From an uncultured Collinsella sp. (GTDB lineage: Bacteria > Actinomycetota > Coriobacteriia > Coriobacteriales > Coriobacteriaceae): a DNA stretch of 21,160 nt. Location of the stretch: the NCBI GenBank assembly GCA_902478365.1, contig CABSKX010000038.1, forward strand, positions 1-21,160, in the 5' to 3' direction. Both the position numbers and the translations under genes were made by a program. The notes beneath the pieces were generated by a model. That model was not told the origin of the DNA. It worked only from the letters and a program-made list of their open reading frames with translations, and did no database searches. Shown in pieces: positions 7,243-16,037 of the stretch (the first letter of the stretch is position 1; each line of letters begins with the position of its first letter).

Positions 7243-7971
7243 ATGCGCCTGTTTAAGCAGACGCCCGAGGATTATTACAACGCCCCCTATGCCGAGTTCC
7301 CCGCGCTCATCCGCGGCACCGTCGCCGTAGTCATGGCACTCCTTTGGGCCTTCTCCAAGCTCATGTGGCGTTGGAAGGTCGAGGACGCTGACCTGCTGTT
7401 TGACCGCCAGGAAGGCCGCGGCAGCGTGGTCATCTGCAACCACACCTCGATGGCCGAGCTCTTGGCCGTGGAGACGGCGCTGTTCTTTGGGGGCCGCCGC
7501 ATTCGTCCCATCTTTAAGTCCGAGTTCGCCAAGAGCAAGATTGTGCGCTGGGCCTTTAGCCGCGTTGGCGGCATCCCCGTGGAGCGCGGCACCGCCGATA
7601 TGAAGTGTCTGCGTGCCGCCCAGCATGCGTTGCAGCGCGGCGAGGACGTCCTGATCTTCCCCGAGGGCACGCGCATCCGCTCGCGCGAGATCAAGCCCGA
7701 GGTCCACGGCGGCTTTGCGCTCATTGCCCAGATGGGCAAGGCACCCGTCAACCCCCTCGCCATCTGCGGCTGGTCCGACATCACGCCTGCGGGCAAAAGG
7801 ATCATGCGTCCCAAGAAATGTTGGATCCGCGCCGGTAAGGCCGTCTCGCTTTCCGACGCACCGGCTGGGCTTAAGCGCACGGAGCGCCTGGAATGGTTTG
7901 AGTCCGAGGCCATGAACCGCGTCTACGCCATGCGAAACGATCTGTGCGCCGAGCATCCGGGCAGGTTCTAG
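7243..7971 (+). CDS. plsC: PlsC-like lysophospholipid acyltransferase with HX4E motif
   Basis: The family transfers an acyl chain to the sn-2 position of 1-acylglycerol-3-phosphate, giving phosphatidic acid. The 242-residue protein has an N-terminal hydrophobic segment (about 25-41), then NHTSMAE (66-72), FKSEF...GGIPVERG (91-116), FPEGTRIRS (139-147) and APVNPLAICG. The catalytic block is normally H-X4-D; here it is His67-X4-Glu72, so the charge-relay Asp is replaced by Glu. The remaining substrate motifs are intact. Its AAAGGAGG site lies inside the end of cmk, three bases upstream of which gene's stop they are coupled. Lying with plsY and gpsA it completes a phosphatidic acid route. Another acyl acceptor is possible. 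Confidence 0.88.
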   Translation: MRLFKQTPEDYYNAPYAEFPALIRGTVAVVMALLWAFSKLMWRWKVEDADLLFDRQEGRGSVVICNHTSMAELLAVETALFFGGRRIRPIFKSEFAKSKIVRWAFSRVGGIPVERGTADMKCLRAAQHALQRGEDVLIFPEGTRIRSREIKPEVHGGFALIAQMGKAPVNPLAICGWSDITPAGKRIMRPKKCWIRAGKAVSLSDAPAGLKRTERLEWFESEAMNRVYAMRNDLCAEHPGRF

Positions 7972-7973
7972 CC

Positions 7974-8873
7974 ATGAGCGAGAACGTGACGAACACCGCC
8001 GCGACCGCGTCCGACCAGGCAACAGCGCCTACCATCGAGATCGCCGCCCACGCCGGCACTTGCTACGGCGTACAGCGTGCGCTCGATATGGCGCTGGCCG
8101 CCGCGCCGCAGGCAGGGGAGTGCGCTCAGGTCCATACCTTGGGTCCGCTCATCCATAACCCCATCGTGGTACGCGAGCTCGCTGAGGCAGGCGTTGGCTT
8201 GGCGGAGAACCTGGATAATGCCGCAACCGGCACCGTGATCATCCGCGCCCACGGTGTGGTGCCACAGGTGATCGATGCTGCCCGCAAGCGCGGCCTTAAC
8301 GTCGTCGACGCCACCTGCCCTTACGTCAAGAAGGTCCACGTGGCCGCCGAGCGGCTGGTGCGCGAGGGCTATCGCGTACTCGTCGTGGGCGAGCCGGGCC
8401 ATCCCGAGGTGGAGGGCATCCTGGGCCACGCTGGTGGTGACGCGCAGGTCGTGAGCTGCGCTGCCGATGCGGACGCGCTGCCGCTCAAGGGCAAGGTGGG
8501 CCTCGTCGTGCAGACCACCCAGACCGCGCAGAACCTCGCCGAGGTCGTGGCTGCCATCATCCCGCGCGTGCAGGAGCTGCGCGTGATCAACACCATCTGC
8601 GCCGCTACGAGCGAGCGCCAGCAGGCAGCCGCATCACTTGCCAACCGCTGTGATTGCATGGTCGTGGTGGGCGGCAAGAACTCGGGCAACACCCGCCGCC
8701 TGGCGCAGATTTGCGCAGACGCCTGCGAGCGCACGTATCACATCGAGGAAGCTTCCGAGCTCCAGGCCGCGTGGTTTACCGACGCTCACCACATCGGCAT
8801 CACAGCCGGAGCCTCCACCCCGCAAGAACACATCGAGCGCGCCGTCGAGCGCATCAAGGAGCTTTGCCGCTAA
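7974..8873 (+). CDS. ispH: 4-hydroxy-3-methylbut-2-enyl diphosphate reductase
   Basis: IspH is the last enzyme of the MEP isoprenoid pathway and reduces HMBPP to IPP and DMAPP with a [4Fe-4S] cluster. The 299-residue protein has the three cluster cysteines in their usual settings: Cys30 (HAGTCYGV), Cys115 (ATCPYVKK) and Cys209 (TICAATSERQ). It also has GEPGHPEVEG, GGKNSGNT and GITAGASTP. The N-terminal 20 residues are an Ala/Thr-rich extension. The start lies two bases after the plsC stop, and its ribosome site is weak (GGGCAGG), which suggests coupled translation. There is no fused S1 domain, as occurs in some Clostridia. Confidence 0.97.
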   Translation: MSENVTNTAATASDQATAPTIEIAAHAGTCYGVQRALDMALAAAPQAGECAQVHTLGPLIHNPIVVRELAEAGVGLAENLDNAATGTVIIRAHGVVPQVIDAARKRGLNVVDATCPYVKKVHVAAERLVREGYRVLVVGEPGHPEVEGILGHAGGDAQVVSCAADADALPLKGKVGLVVQTTQTAQNLAEVVAAIIPRVQELRVINTICAATSERQQAAASLANRCDCMVVVGGKNSGNTRRLAQICADACERTYHIEEASELQAAWFTDAHHIGITAGASTPQEHIERAVERIKELCR

Positions 8874-8875
8874 CC

Positions 8876-10318
8876 ATGGACCAGACCGTACCCGCATACG
8901 CCGCCGAGGTGACCGATTACGGGCGCAGCCGCGACCCCGAGCCGGGTGAGGGCGCGCTCGTAAAGAACGTGCGTCCCGAATCGCCCGCGTGGGATGTGGG
9001 TATCGAGCCGGGCATGCGCGTGCTCACGGTCAACGGTGAGGTGCTCACCGACATGATCGTATGGCTCTGGGAGGCCGACGACGACACCGTCGACCTCGAG
9101 GTTTTCGACCCGCGCGACAACAGCGTCACCCCCGTCGAGCTCGACCGCTTCCCGGGAGAGGACTGGGGCCTTGAATTCGATGGCCCTATCTTCGATGGCA
9201 TGCGCACCTGTGTGAACGCCTGCGTATTCTGCTTTATGACGATGCTCCCCAAGGGCGGCCGCTCCACGCTTTATATTCGCGACGACGACTATCGCCTAAG
9301 CTTTTTGCAGGGCAACTTTGTCACGCTCACCAACCTCACCGACGAGGACGTGCAAAACGTCATCCAACGCAACATGAGTCCCATGAACGTATCGGTCCAC
9401 GCCGTGAGCCCCGACGTCCGCCGTCGTATGATGGGCCGCAACGCCCAGCGAGGCATGGACGTACTCGAGACCATCATGGCCGCCGGCATCGAGATTCACG
9501 CGCAGATCGTGTTGTGCCCCGGCATGAACGACGGCGAGGAGCTGGAAAAGACCCTGCGCTTTTGCGAGGAGCACGAGCAAATCACAAGCCTGGGCATCGT
9601 GCCGCTCGGTTTTACCAAGCATCAGAACCGCTTTAGCTGGTCATACAGCGACAAGCCCGACCTGGCGCGCGAGACCATTGCCATGATCCGTCCCTACCAG
9701 GACCGCGCCTTTGAGCGTTTTGGCCGCCACACCTTCCAGATGAGCGACGAGTTCTACCTGGACGCCGGCATCGATCCGCCCGAGGCGGACTTTTACGACG
9801 GCTATCCGCAGTACTACGACGGTATCGGCATGATCCGCTCATACCTAGACGAGACGGACGATGTGCTTGCCGCCGATGCCGAGCGACTGGCTCGCGTCCG
9901 CGAGGCCATCGCCGTCCGAGGCCAGCACCTGCTGTGCCTCTCGGGCGCCAGCGCACGCGACACGGTAGCCCGCTTTGTGGAATCGCCCAAGGGACTCGCC
10001 GGCACTGTCACAGCCATCAAGAACCGCTACTTTGGCGGCAACGTGGACGTGACCGGCCTCATCGTCGCGTGTGACATTCTGGAGCAGCTGCCGCAGGATC
10101 TCTCTGGGGTTATGCTCTTTGTGCCTAAGCTCATGTTCAACGCTGACGGCATGACGCTTGACGAGTATCATCGTGACGATTTACTCGCAAGCCTTAACCA
10201 CCGTGGCGCCGAGGTTCATGTGGTGTCGACCATGCCGCATGAGCTGCTCGATACCCTGGAGCGCATCCTTGGCATTGTGCCCGCAGACTCTAACACTTCC
10301 ACTGACCCTACCCATTAA
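8876..10318 (+). CDS. PDZ-like, radical SAM and DUF512 protein
   Basis: The 480-residue protein has a PDZ-like N-terminus (about 25-80, with a GIEPGMRVLTVNGE turn), a radical-SAM-type cysteine motif CVNACVFC (Cys112, Cys116, Cys119; C-X3-C-X2-C) and a C-terminal DUF512 region (about 270-470). The family is widespread in Clostridia and Actinobacteria, commonly beside der, and has no established reaction. The sequence supports a [4Fe-4S]/S-adenosylmethionine mechanism. It begins two bases after ispH and ends ten bases before der, which suggests a role tied to ribosome maturation or rRNA/protein modification, but that is inference from position. The C-terminus has Ser/Thr/Asp-rich residues after the conserved core. 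Confidence 0.9.
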   Translation: MDQTVPAYAAEVTDYGRSRDPEPGEGALVKNVRPESPAWDVGIEPGMRVLTVNGEVLTDMIVWLWEADDDTVDLEVFDPRDNSVTPVELDRFPGEDWGLEFDGPIFDGMRTCVNACVFCFMTMLPKGGRSTLYIRDDDYRLSFLQGNFVTLTNLTDEDVQNVIQRNMSPMNVSVHAVSPDVRRRMMGRNAQRGMDVLETIMAAGIEIHAQIVLCPGMNDGEELEKTLRFCEEHEQITSLGIVPLGFTKHQNRFSWSYSDKPDLARETIAMIRPYQDRAFERFGRHTFQMSDEFYLDAGIDPPEADFYDGYPQYYDGIGMIRSYLDETDDVLAADAERLARVREAIAVRGQHLLCLSGASARDTVARFVESPKGLAGTVTAIKNRYFGGNVDVTGLIVACDILEQLPQDLSGVMLFVPKLMFNADGMTLDEYHRDDLLASLNHRGAEVHVVSTMPHELLDTLERILGIVPADSNTSTDPTH

Positions 10319-10328
10319 AGGAGAGCAG

Positions 10329-11663
10329 ATGAAACCTATCGTCGCCGTCGTCGGACGCCCCAACGTGGGCAAGTCCACGCTCGTTAACCGCCTGGCCCAG
10401 ACCTCGGACGCCATCGTCCACGAGTCCCGCGGCGTCACGCGCGACCGCTCATACCACACGGCCGATTGGAACGGCCGCGAGTTCACCATCGTCGACACGG
10501 GTGGCATCGAGCCGCTCAAGAGCGATGACGTCTTTGCCACGTCCATCCGCGACCAGGCCCTCGCCGCCGCCGAGGAAGCCGCTGTCATCCTGTTTGTGGT
10601 CGACGGCCGCACCGGTGTCACCGAGGAGGACGAGTCGGTCGCCCGCATGCTCAAGCGCTGCGACAAGCCGGTCTTTCTGCTGGTGAACAAGCTCGACAAC
10701 CCCGATCGCGAAAACGACAGCATCTGGGAGTTCTATTCCCTCGGCATCGGCGAGCCCACGCCGCTCTCGGCCCTGCACGGCCACGGCACGGGCGACCTGC
10801 TCGACGATATCGTGGCCCTGCTTCCGGAGGAAGAGGACGAGGTCGCCGATGAGTTCCCCGACGCGCTGAACGTCGCCATCATCGGCCGCCCCAACGCCGG
10901 TAAGTCCTCGCTGTTCAACCGCATCCTGGGCGCCGACCGCTCTATCGTGTCCAACATTGCCGGCACGACGCGCGATGCCATCGACACCGTCGTGGAACGC
11001 AACGGCAAGCACTACCGCATGGTCGACACCGCGGGCATTCGCAAGAAGAGCACCGTGTACGAGAACATCGAGTACTATTCGATGGTCCGCGGCCTGCGCG
11101 CCATCGACCGCGCCGACGTGGCTCTGCTCGTCGTCGACGCCTCCGTGGGCGTCACCGAACAGGACCAGAAGGTCATGGGCTTGGCCATCGAGCGTGGCTG
11201 CGCCATCGTGGTGCTGCTTAACAAGTGGGATCTGCTCGACGACGACCGCAAGCGCGAGGCCTGCATGGAAACCGTCGACCGCCGTCTGGGCGTCATGGCT
11301 CCCTGGGCCCAGTACCTGCGCATCTCTGCCCTCACCGGCCGCAGCGTCGAGAAGATCTGGGCGATGGTCGACGCCGCCGAGAAGACGCGCTCGCAAAAGA
11401 TAACCACCTCGCGCCTCAACACCTTCCTCACCGACCTGCGCGAGTTCGGCCACACCGTGGTGGACGGCAAGCGCCGCCTGCGCATGCACTACGTGACCCA
11501 GACGGGCGTCAACCCGCCGACGTTTACGTTCTTCGTCAACCACAGCGACCTGGTCAACGACACCTACCAGCGCTACGTGGAGAACCGTATGCGCTCGACC
11601 TTCGATTTTGCCGGCACGCCCATTCGACTCTTCTTTAGGAAGAAGGAGCAAAAGGATGCATAA
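10329..11663 (+). CDS. der: Ribosome-associated GTPase Der (EngA)
   Basis: Der is an essential 50S-subunit assembly GTPase with two G domains in tandem. The 444-residue protein has the first P-loop GRPNVGKS (9-16) with DTGG and NKLD, a short acidic linker (EEEDEVADEF), the second P-loop GRPNAGKS with DTAG and NKWD, and a C-terminal KH-like domain (about 350-444). The ATG at 10329 follows AAAGGAGAG. A longer open frame upstream is only the overlap with the preceding gene. The stop overlaps the plsY start by eight bases. Confidence 0.98.
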   Translation: MKPIVAVVGRPNVGKSTLVNRLAQTSDAIVHESRGVTRDRSYHTADWNGREFTIVDTGGIEPLKSDDVFATSIRDQALAAAEEAAVILFVVDGRTGVTEEDESVARMLKRCDKPVFLLVNKLDNPDRENDSIWEFYSLGIGEPTPLSALHGHGTGDLLDDIVALLPEEEDEVADEFPDALNVAIIGRPNAGKSSLFNRILGADRSIVSNIAGTTRDAIDTVVERNGKHYRMVDTAGIRKKSTVYENIEYYSMVRGLRAIDRADVALLVVDASVGVTEQDQKVMGLAIERGCAIVVLLNKWDLLDDDRKREACMETVDRRLGVMAPWAQYLRISALTGRSVEKIWAMVDAAEKTRSQKITTSRLNTFLTDLREFGHTVVDGKRRLRMHYVTQTGVNPPTFTFFVNHSDLVNDTYQRYVENRMRSTFDFAGTPIRLFFRKKEQKDA

Positions 11664-12339
11664 TCCGATTCTTCTGACTGCCATCTGCGCCGTGGTCTCG
11701 TTCTTTGTCGGAGCGATTCCGTTTGGCCTGATTCTGGGCCGCGTTTTTAACCACACGGACATCCGCAAGGCGGGTTCTGGCAACATCGGCACCACCAACG
11801 CCCTGCGCGTAGCCGGCCCTAAGGTGGCCGCGCTCACGCTGCTGCTCGACTGCCTGAAGGGCGCCATCTGCGTCCTTATCGCCCGTCCGCTCATCGCGAG
11901 CGTGGGCTATGGCTTTCCGCCGAACATCATGGCGCCTGGAGCTCCCGGCGACTGGATGCTCGGTGTTATCTGCCTGGCAGCGGTATGGGGCCACATCTTC
12001 TCGCCGTACCTCAACTTCCATGGCGGCAAGGGTATCGCCGTGGGTCTGGGCGTCATCCTCGCCTGGTACTGGCCCATTGGCCTGTCGTTGCTGGGCATGT
12101 TTATCGTGGCCGTCGCCATCACCAAGTTTGTGTCGGTGGGCTCGCTCGCCGCTGCCATCGGCCTTCCCATCGCCGCCTGTGCGGTCTTTCCGTACAGCAG
12201 CCTAGGCCTTAAGTTTTGCATGGCGATGATCGGCATCACCGTGGTGTGGGCCCATCGGGCGAACATCAAAAAGCTCATGACCGGTAAGGAGTCCAAGCTC
12301 TCGTTTACCAAGCGCGTCACCGAGCCCGATGATAAGTAG
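11656..12339 (+). CDS. plsY: Glycerol-3-phosphate acyltransferase PlsY
   Basis: PlsY is an integral membrane enzyme that acylates glycerol-3-phosphate at sn-1 using acyl phosphate made by PlsX. The 227-residue protein has about five to seven hydrophobic helices and the three conserved cytoplasmic motifs: SGNIGTTNALR (about 41-51), GHIFSPYLNFHGGKGIA (about 112-128) and a late segment near AHRANIKKL. The ATG at 11656 lies inside the last codons of der and has AAGGAG upstream, which means tight coupling. It is followed directly by gpsA, which makes its substrate. Confidence 0.96.
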   Translation: MHNPILLTAICAVVSFFVGAIPFGLILGRVFNHTDIRKAGSGNIGTTNALRVAGPKVAALTLLLDCLKGAICVLIARPLIASVGYGFPPNIMAPGAPGDWMLGVICLAAVWGHIFSPYLNFHGGKGIAVGLGVILAWYWPIGLSLLGMFIVAVAITKFVSVGSLAAAIGLPIAACAVFPYSSLGLKFCMAMIGITVVWAHRANIKKLMTGKESKLSFTKRVTEPDDK

Positions 12340-12348
12340 GAGAGAGTC

Positions 12349-13356
12349 ATGAATGTTGCGCTGATTGGCTCCGGCTCCTGGGGAACCGCCGTCGCCGGCC
12401 TTGCCGCCGCGCGAGCCGAGCGCGTGACCATGTGGGCCCACAGCGAGCAGACGGCCGCCGGCATTAACGGCGAACACCGCAATCCCCGGTATCTGGTGGA
12501 CTACGAGCTGCCCGGCAACGTTGTCGCCACCACGGACCTGTCGCAGGCGCTCGACGGCGCTGATGCCATCATCTTTGCCGTGCCTTCGACGCACCTGCGC
12601 GACGTTTGCCACCAGGCGGCGCCGTTCATCGCGGACGAGATGCCGGTTCTGTGCCTCACCAAGGGTATTGAGCCCGAGTCGGGCCTGCTCATGAGCGAGG
12701 TCATTGCCAGCGAGATCGGCAACGAGCGTCGTGTGGCGGCCCTCTCGGGCCCCAACCATGCCGAGGAGATTTGCCGCGGCGGGCTCTCTGCCGCCGTCAT
12801 CGCCAGCGAAGATACGCAGGTAGGGGAGACCTTTAAGGAGCTGCTGCTGTCCACGGCCTTCCGCATCTACCTGTCGCAGGATATGACCGGCGTCGAGGTA
12901 TGCGGCGCCATGAAGAACGTTATCGCCATCGTGTGCGGCATTTCCGCTGGCTCGGGCGCGGGCGACAACACGCTTGCCCTCATCATGACGCGCGGCTTGG
13001 CAGAGATCAGCCGCCTGGTGCACGCCCGCGGCGGCCAGGCCATGACCTGCATGGGGCTTGCCGGCATGGGTGACCTCATTGCCACCTGCACCTCCGAGCA
13101 TTCGCGCAACCGCACCTTTGGCTACGAGTTTGCCCACGGCGTTTCGCTCGACGAGTACCAGACGCGCACGCATATGGTCGTGGAGGGCGCCGTTGCCGCC
13201 CGCAGCGTGAGCGAGCTCGCCCGTTCACTGGGCGTAGACATTCCGCTCACCTTTGCCGTGGAGCAAACGCTCTACAACGGTGTTACTTTGGATAGGGCGC
13301 TCGAGATCCTTACCGACCGCGTCCCTTCTCAAGAGTTCTACGGACTTACCGACTAG
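12349..13356 (+). CDS. gpsA: Glycerol-3-phosphate dehydrogenase [NAD(P)+]
   Basis: GpsA reduces dihydroxyacetone phosphate to sn-glycerol-3-phosphate, the backbone used by PlsY and then PlsC. The 335-residue protein has the Rossmann motif GSGSWGTA (7-14), the substrate region FAVPSTHLRD, SGPNHAEEI and the catalytic-helix block CGAMKNVIAIVCGISAG with its Lys. The length is normal. An AGGAGAG site precedes the ATG. The order der-plsY-gpsA is well conserved in Gram-positive bacteria. Confidence 0.97.
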   Translation: MNVALIGSGSWGTAVAGLAAARAERVTMWAHSEQTAAGINGEHRNPRYLVDYELPGNVVATTDLSQALDGADAIIFAVPSTHLRDVCHQAAPFIADEMPVLCLTKGIEPESGLLMSEVIASEIGNERRVAALSGPNHAEEICRGGLSAAVIASEDTQVGETFKELLLSTAFRIYLSQDMTGVEVCGAMKNVIAIVCGISAGSGAGDNTLALIMTRGLAEISRLVHARGGQAMTCMGLAGMGDLIATCTSEHSRNRTFGYEFAHGVSLDEYQTRTHMVVEGAVAARSVSELARSLGVDIPLTFAVEQTLYNGVTLDRALEILTDRVPSQEFYGLTD

Positions 13357-13374
13357 CGCAGAAAGGCTACTACC

Positions 13375-14046
13375 ATGGGTTCCATCAAAATCGCTCCGTC
13401 TGTCCTTTCGGCCGACATGGCCAACCTCAAGGGCGAGCTCGACAAGATCGCCGGCGCGGACTACGTGCACTTTGACGTCATGGACGGTCATTTTACCGGA
13501 AACCTCACCTTTGGCGTCGATATCCTCAAGGCCGTCAAGCGCTCCACCGACGTGCCGGTCGACGCGCACCTCATGGTGTCGAATCCCGACGAGACCGTCG
13601 ATTGGTATGCCGATGCCGGTGCCGATATGATCACCGTGCACTACGAGGCCTCCACGCACCTGCACCGCACGCTCACGCACCTGCAGCAGCGTGGCGTCAA
13701 GGCCGGCGTGGTGCTCAACCCCGCCACGCCCGTCTGCGTGCTCGAGAGCATCATCGACGTTGTCGACATGGTGCTGCTCATGAGTGTGAACCCTGGCTTT
13801 GGCGGCCAGAGCTTTATCCCCGGTACCATTGCCAAACTGCACGAGCTCAAGGCCATGTGCGAGCGTCACGGCGTTTCGCCTCTCATCGAGGTCGATGGCG
13901 GTATCTCTTCCAAGAACATCGCCGAGGTCGTCAAGGCTGGCGCCAACGTGCTCGTGGCCGGTTCCGCCGTATTTAAGTCCGAAGATCCCGCTGCCGAGGT
14001 TGCGCTGCTGCAGAAGCTGGGCAACGAGGCCGCACAGGAGGCATAA
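13375..14046 (+). CDS. rpe: Ribulose-phosphate 3-epimerase
   Basis: The enzyme interconverts ribulose-5-phosphate and xylulose-5-phosphate in the pentose phosphate pathway. The 223-residue TIM-barrel protein has IAPSVLSADMANL (5-17), HFDVMDGHF with the metal-binding His and catalytic Asp, DAHLMV, VNPGFGGQSFIP and the phosphate-binding end IEVDGGIS...VAGSAVF. The site AGAAAGG before the ATG is moderate. The gene sits 18 bases after gpsA. Confidence 0.97.
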   Translation: MGSIKIAPSVLSADMANLKGELDKIAGADYVHFDVMDGHFTGNLTFGVDILKAVKRSTDVPVDAHLMVSNPDETVDWYADAGADMITVHYEASTHLHRTLTHLQQRGVKAGVVLNPATPVCVLESIIDVVDMVLLMSVNPGFGGQSFIPGTIAKLHELKAMCERHGVSPLIEVDGGISSKNIAEVVKAGANVLVAGSAVFKSEDPAAEVALLQKLGNEAAQEA

Positions 14047-14052
14047 ACCCTT

Positions 14053-15231
14053 ATGACCGCAGGTCAAAACCGCATACCCGTGAATCTTGACTATGCCGCC
14101 TCGACGCCCATGCGCGCCGAGGCGCTCCTTGCGCAGCGCGAATATGACGACAGCGAGCTTGCCGGCGTCAACCCCAACTCGCTGCACTCGCTTGGCCGCA
14201 AGGCCGCCGCACGCCTGGAAGTCGCCCGTCGCGAGATAGCCCGTAGCTTTGGCGCACGCGTTCGCCCGTCCGAGATCATTTTGACCAACGGCGGCACCGA
14301 GGCAAACCAGCTGGCGCTCCTCGGACTTGCGGAGGGCGCTCGTCAGCGCGATCGCAAGCGCGACCGCGTAATCGTGTCGGCGATCGAGCACGATTCGATC
14401 CTGGACAACCTTCCGCTGCTGCGAGCCGCGGGCTTTACCGTCGACCTGGTACAACCCTGCCGCGCGGGCTACATTGAGCCCGCCGCGTTGAGCGACTTGT
14501 TGGGGGACGACGTAGCGCTCGTGAGCATTATGGTCGCAAATAACGAGACCGGTGTGGTGCAGCCCATCCGCGAGCTTGCCGCCGTCGCACACGCCGCGGG
14601 CGCCCTGTTCCACACCGACGCCATCCAGGGATATCTGCATATTCCGCTCGATGTGCACGAGCTGGGCGTTGACGCCATGACCGTTGCCGCACACAAGATT
14701 GGCGGCCCCGTGGCCTCCGGCGCGCTCTACCTTAAGAACCGCACGCCCTTGCGCCCCCGCATCTTCGGCGGCGGACAGGAGGCCGGCCGTCGCGCCGGCA
14801 CGCAGGACCTGCGCACGCAGCTGGCTTTTGCCGCTGCCGCCTCCGCGTTGTTGCCGAACGTAGCCCAGGAGCGCGCGGCGCTGCAGACTTTGTCCGACAA
14901 GCTCTACGCCACGCTCACGGCCCATCCGCGTATTCATGCCACGATGGGCGACTATGCGCAGGCCAATCGCCTGCCCGGCATGGTTTCGCTCTACGTTGAC
15001 GGCATGGACTCCGAGGAGCTCATCATTAAGCTCGACGCCGCCGGCTTTGAGGTTTCGGCCGGCTCTGCCTGCTCGAGCGGCAGCATGGACCCGAGCCATG
15101 TGCTCAGCGCCATGGGCATTGGCCGCGAGCAGGCTCTCGGCGCCCTTCGTATCTCGTTCGATGACCGCGTGAACTCGGCCGATCTGGACGACTTTGCCCA
15201 GGCGCTACTCTCGATCGTGGGTGCCGCATGA
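14053..15231 (+). CDS. Cysteine desulfurase, NifS/IscS type
   Basis: This PLP enzyme removes sulfur from cysteine as a persulfide for Fe-S cluster or thiolated-tRNA synthesis. The 392-residue protein shows NLDYAASTP (11-19), NGGTEANQLAL (79-89), His113 in IEHDSI, the PLP lysine Lys215 in VAAHKIGGP, GGGQEAGRRAGT and the catalytic Cys340 in SAGSACSSGS. The short cysteine loop places it with the NifS/IscS group rather than SufS. No scaffold or tRNA thiolase gene adjoins it here. IspH and the radical SAM protein in the same cluster would need its product. It ends with an ATGA overlap with the next gene. Confidence 0.92.
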   Translation: MTAGQNRIPVNLDYAASTPMRAEALLAQREYDDSELAGVNPNSLHSLGRKAAARLEVARREIARSFGARVRPSEIILTNGGTEANQLALLGLAEGARQRDRKRDRVIVSAIEHDSILDNLPLLRAAGFTVDLVQPCRAGYIEPAALSDLLGDDVALVSIMVANNETGVVQPIRELAAVAHAAGALFHTDAIQGYLHIPLDVHELGVDAMTVAAHKIGGPVASGALYLKNRTPLRPRIFGGGQEAGRRAGTQDLRTQLAFAAAASALLPNVAQERAALQTLSDKLYATLTAHPRIHATMGDYAQANRLPGMVSLYVDGMDSEELIIKLDAAGFEVSAGSACSSGSMDPSHVLSAMGIGREQALGALRISFDDRVNSADLDDFAQALLSIVGAA

Positions 15232-16037
15232 TTGTTGCCGATCTCGAGCGCGCTCTGCTGGTGCGCTATCCCAAGACGGACGCCGAGCCCTGGGACCACG
15301 TAGGCCTTTCCGTGGGCGACCCAGCCGCCGAGATTACCGGCGTGGCCTGCGCACTCGACGCGACCGAAGCCAACGTGCACCGCGCCCAGGAGGCCGGTGC
15401 CAACGTGTTGTTGACACATCATCCTATCTACATCAAGGCACCCGAGGCGTTTTCCCCGGCGGATGCGTCGCGCCCCCAATGCAGCGCAGCACTATTTGAG
15501 GCCGCCCGTTGCGGCGTGAGCATTATTTCGCTCCATACCAATCTGGACCGCTCGCACGAGGCGCATGCCTGCCTAAGTGAGCTGCTGGGCGCTGAGCCCA
15601 TGAGCTCGCTGGAGCATGTGGACGAGCCTGAACTCACCGGTCTGGGCGCATTCACGACCCTCCACGACGCCTGCAACCTGCGCGATCTCGCCAACCGTGC
15701 CGCCACGGCCTTTGGCAGCGACCCGCGCGTATGGGGCGAAGCCGAGCGCCCGTGCCGCACCGTCGCCATCTTGGGCGGCTCCCTCGGCGATTTTGGTGAG
15801 CTTGCCATCGCCGCCGGCGCAGATGTTATTGTGACCGGAGAGGCCGGCTACCACGTGGCGCAGGACCTTGCCTTGCGCGGTCTGGGCGTCATCCTGCTCG
15901 GCCACGATCGCTCCGAGGAGCCGTTCGTGGATATCTTGATGAACTCTGCAGTTGACGCAGGGGTCGACCCCCGTCATGCGATTAAAATACTGAACCCTTG
16001 CCAATGGTGGACTGTGACAAAAGGAGAGAACTTATGA
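15228..16037 (+). CDS. Nif3-like dinuclear metal-centre protein
   Basis: Members of this family form hexameric rings with a two-metal site. The cellular role is not settled; GTP cyclohydrolase-I type 2 is a common but weak label. The 269-residue protein has the first metal motif LLTHHPIY (about 63-70), HTNLDRS near 104-110 and the late block TGEAGYHVAQD...GHDRSEEP, which supplies the last His and Glu ligands. It is the short form, lacking the central PII-like insert seen in longer homologues. It starts in an ATGA overlap and ends in another with the zinc-ribbon gene, an adjacency that is common for this pair. Confidence 0.9.
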   Translation: MIVADLERALLVRYPKTDAEPWDHVGLSVGDPAAEITGVACALDATEANVHRAQEAGANVLLTHHPIYIKAPEAFSPADASRPQCSAALFEAARCGVSIISLHTNLDRSHEAHACLSELLGAEPMSSLEHVDEPELTGLGAFTTLHDACNLRDLANRAATAFGSDPRVWGEAERPCRTVAILGGSLGDFGELAIAAGADVIVTGEAGYHVAQDLALRGLGVILLGHDRSEEPFVDILMNSAVDAGVDPRHAIKILNPCQWWTVTKGENL

